A DNA stretch of 23,082 nucleotides from an uncultured Eisenbergiella sp. GTDB taxonomy: Bacteria; Bacillota; Clostridia; Lachnospirales; Lachnospiraceae. The notes under the pieces were generated by a model. That model did no database searches and had not been told where the DNA came from. It saw nothing but the letters and a program-made list of their open reading frames with translations. This document shows, in pieces, positions 22,101-23,082 of this stretch; the stretch's first letter is position 1; each line of letters opens with the position of its first letter. The DNA lies in NCBI GenBank assembly GCA_948960675.1, contig CARDPF010000006.1, positions 1 through 23,082 of the forward strand, written 5' to 3'. Both the position numbers and the translations under genes were made by a program.

Positions 22101-22988
22101 ATGGATACATATGTGATTACCTGTTGTTCCACCGTGGACATGAGCAGGGACTTTATGGAGCAAAACCAAGTCCCTTTTGTGATGTTCCATTATCAGATGG
22201 ATGGTGTAGAATACTGTGACGATTTATATACCTCCGTCACGCCGCAGGCGTTTTACCAAAAAATTGCCGACGGTGCGCAGCCGGTGACCTCCCAGGTAAA
22301 TGCGCAGCAATATGCAGCCCTGTTTGAGAAATTCGTAAAGGAAGGCAAGGACGTTATCCATCTGGCCCTTTCCAGCGGGATTTCCGGGACCGTGAATTCT
22401 GCAAATGTTGCCAAAGCGCAGATAGAAGAGGCATATCCGGGGCGCAGGGTGATTGTGATTGATTCTTTGGGGGCATCCTCCGGATTTGGGCTTTTATTGA
22501 CAAAAGCGTTGGAAAACCGGCGGGACGGAATGGGATTTTTAGAGAACGCACAGTGGATTGAGCAGAATAAACTGCGTCTGCACCATTGGTTTTTTTCCAC
22601 GGATTTGAGCAGTTACATCCGCGGGGGACGGATTTCCAAGGTCTCCGGCTATGTGGGGCAGGCGTTGCACATTTGCCCGCTTTTGAATATGGATTCGCAG
22701 GGAAGGCTGATCCCCAGGGTAAAATGCAGGGGGAAAAAACAGGTCATACGCGAACTGGTTAAGCGCATGGAGCAGCATGCCCAGGGGGGAATGGCGTATA
22801 GCGGTAAATGCTATATTTCCCAGTCGGCCTGTCTGGAGGATGCCAAGGAAGTGGCCCGCCTTGTGGAGGAGAAATTTCCACATCTGGACGGCAGGGTTTT
22901 GATTAACGATATCGGTACGGTGATCGGCTCCCATACAGGCCCGGGAACGGTGGCCCTGTTTTTCTGGGGGGATGAGCGGGTAGATTAA
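22101..22988 (+). CDS. DegV family fatty-acid-binding protein
   Basis: A 295-residue two-domain DegV protein. Visible features are the N-terminal CCSTVDMS segment (family: D-S-x-x-D/S near a Thr/Ser that binds the fatty acid carboxylate), SQVNAQQY, LSSGISGTVNSA and the GGRISKVSG loop. DegV/FakB proteins bind fatty acids and, in several Firmicutes, present them to the kinase FakA; no FakA-type kinase is in this window, so the pathway role is not shown. Genomes usually hold several paralogues. The start is ATG with GGAAGG about nine bases upstream. Confidence 0.92.
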   Translation: MDTYVITCCSTVDMSRDFMEQNQVPFVMFHYQMDGVEYCDDLYTSVTPQAFYQKIADGAQPVTSQVNAQQYAALFEKFVKEGKDVIHLALSSGISGTVNSANVAKAQIEEAYPGRRVIVIDSLGASSGFGLLLTKALENRRDGMGFLENAQWIEQNKLRLHHWFFSTDLSSYIRGGRISKVSGYVGQALHICPLLNMDSQGRLIPRVKCRGKKQVIRELVKRMEQHAQGGMAYSGKCYISQSACLEDAKEVARLVEEKFPHLDGRVLINDIGTVIGSHTGPGTVALFFWGDERVD

Positions 22989-23057
22989 CCGGCAGATGGA
23001 TGGGTGACACGGAAATCAATTTTGCAGGGGGAGAGGCAGGGACGGCTTCCCGGCAGC

Positions 23058-23082
23058 CTGTAGTGGCGCATGGCCATTACAG
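23058..23082 (+). other. Hairpin at the window edge, possible terminator after degV
   Basis: CTGTAGTGGC (23058-23067) pairs with GCCATTACAG (23073-23082) over 10 positions with one G-T pair and a 5-base loop. Whether a T-tract follows lies beyond the window. The 94 bases after degV show no gene. Confidence 0.4.

Noticed and set aside
1..23082. Search for tRNA or rRNA genes, CRISPR arrays, insertion sequences, phage genes, toxin-antitoxin pairs or defence systems
   Set aside because: None was recognised by reading; the genes form an unbroken housekeeping series on one strand.

Overview
This window is a continuous, entirely plus-strand stretch of core chromosome from a Gram-positive, low-to-medium G+C anaerobe. 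It most likely comes from a Lachnospiraceae-type member of the Clostridia. The evidence is the gene order (mreBCD - class B PBP - minCDE - rodA; yggS - sepF; lspA - rluD; rplU - prp - rpmA - obg - yhbY - nadD - yqeK - rsfS), a MinE beside MinC/MinD, an L27 with a Prp-cleavable N-terminal extension, strong Shine-Dalgarno sites, and protein sequences that resemble that family. No tRNA, rRNA, CRISPR, phage, transposase or recognisable defence gene was seen.

Layout. (1) 2-9119 is a cell-shape and septum-placement cluster: the end of an MreB-type actin, mreC, mreD, a large PBP2 (mrdA) with an insertion of about 250 residues, minC, minD, minE and rodA. Methylglyoxal synthase (mgsA) and a lipoprotein-type D-Ala-D-Ala carboxypeptidase follow. 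Several junctions overlap by 4 bases (ATGA), so this reads as one long operon, with a probable extra promoter before minD. (2) 9130-9732 is a self-contained unit with its own promoter, a small P-loop protein of unknown function and a terminator. (3) 9775-12538 holds a one-TM HlyD-like membrane protein, yggS and sepF, closed by a strong terminator. (4) 12592-15127 holds aroB, lspA and rluD. aroB stands where related genomes often carry ylmG/ylmH/divIVA. (5) 15174-17511 has a near-consensus promoter, an unrecognised 170-residue protein and a CstA-family transporter. (6) 17512-17807 is a 296-base non-coding region with two long perfect hairpins, a third imperfect one, a promoter and a probable ribosomal protein L21 leader. 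(7) 17808-22988 is the ribosome/GTPase housekeeping run rplU - prp - rpmA - terminator - obg - yhbY - nadD - yqeK - rsfS - degV.

How it fits together: PBP2 and RodA are the transpeptidase/glycosyltransferase pair of the MreBCD elongasome. MinCDE positions the division site and SepF tethers FtsZ to the membrane. LspA matures lipoproteins, which may include the DD-carboxypeptidase encoded here. Prp trims L27, and Obg, YhbY and RsfS act on the 50S subunit.

I found no clear evidence of an entirely new system. The items most worth a second look are the uncharacterised partner gene upstream of cstA, the hairpin array after cstA (probably a dispersed palindromic element), two substitutions at catalytic aspartates of MgsA, the PBP2 insertion, the stand-alone P-loop gene, and the HlyD-like protein without an obvious transporter next to yggS-sepF.
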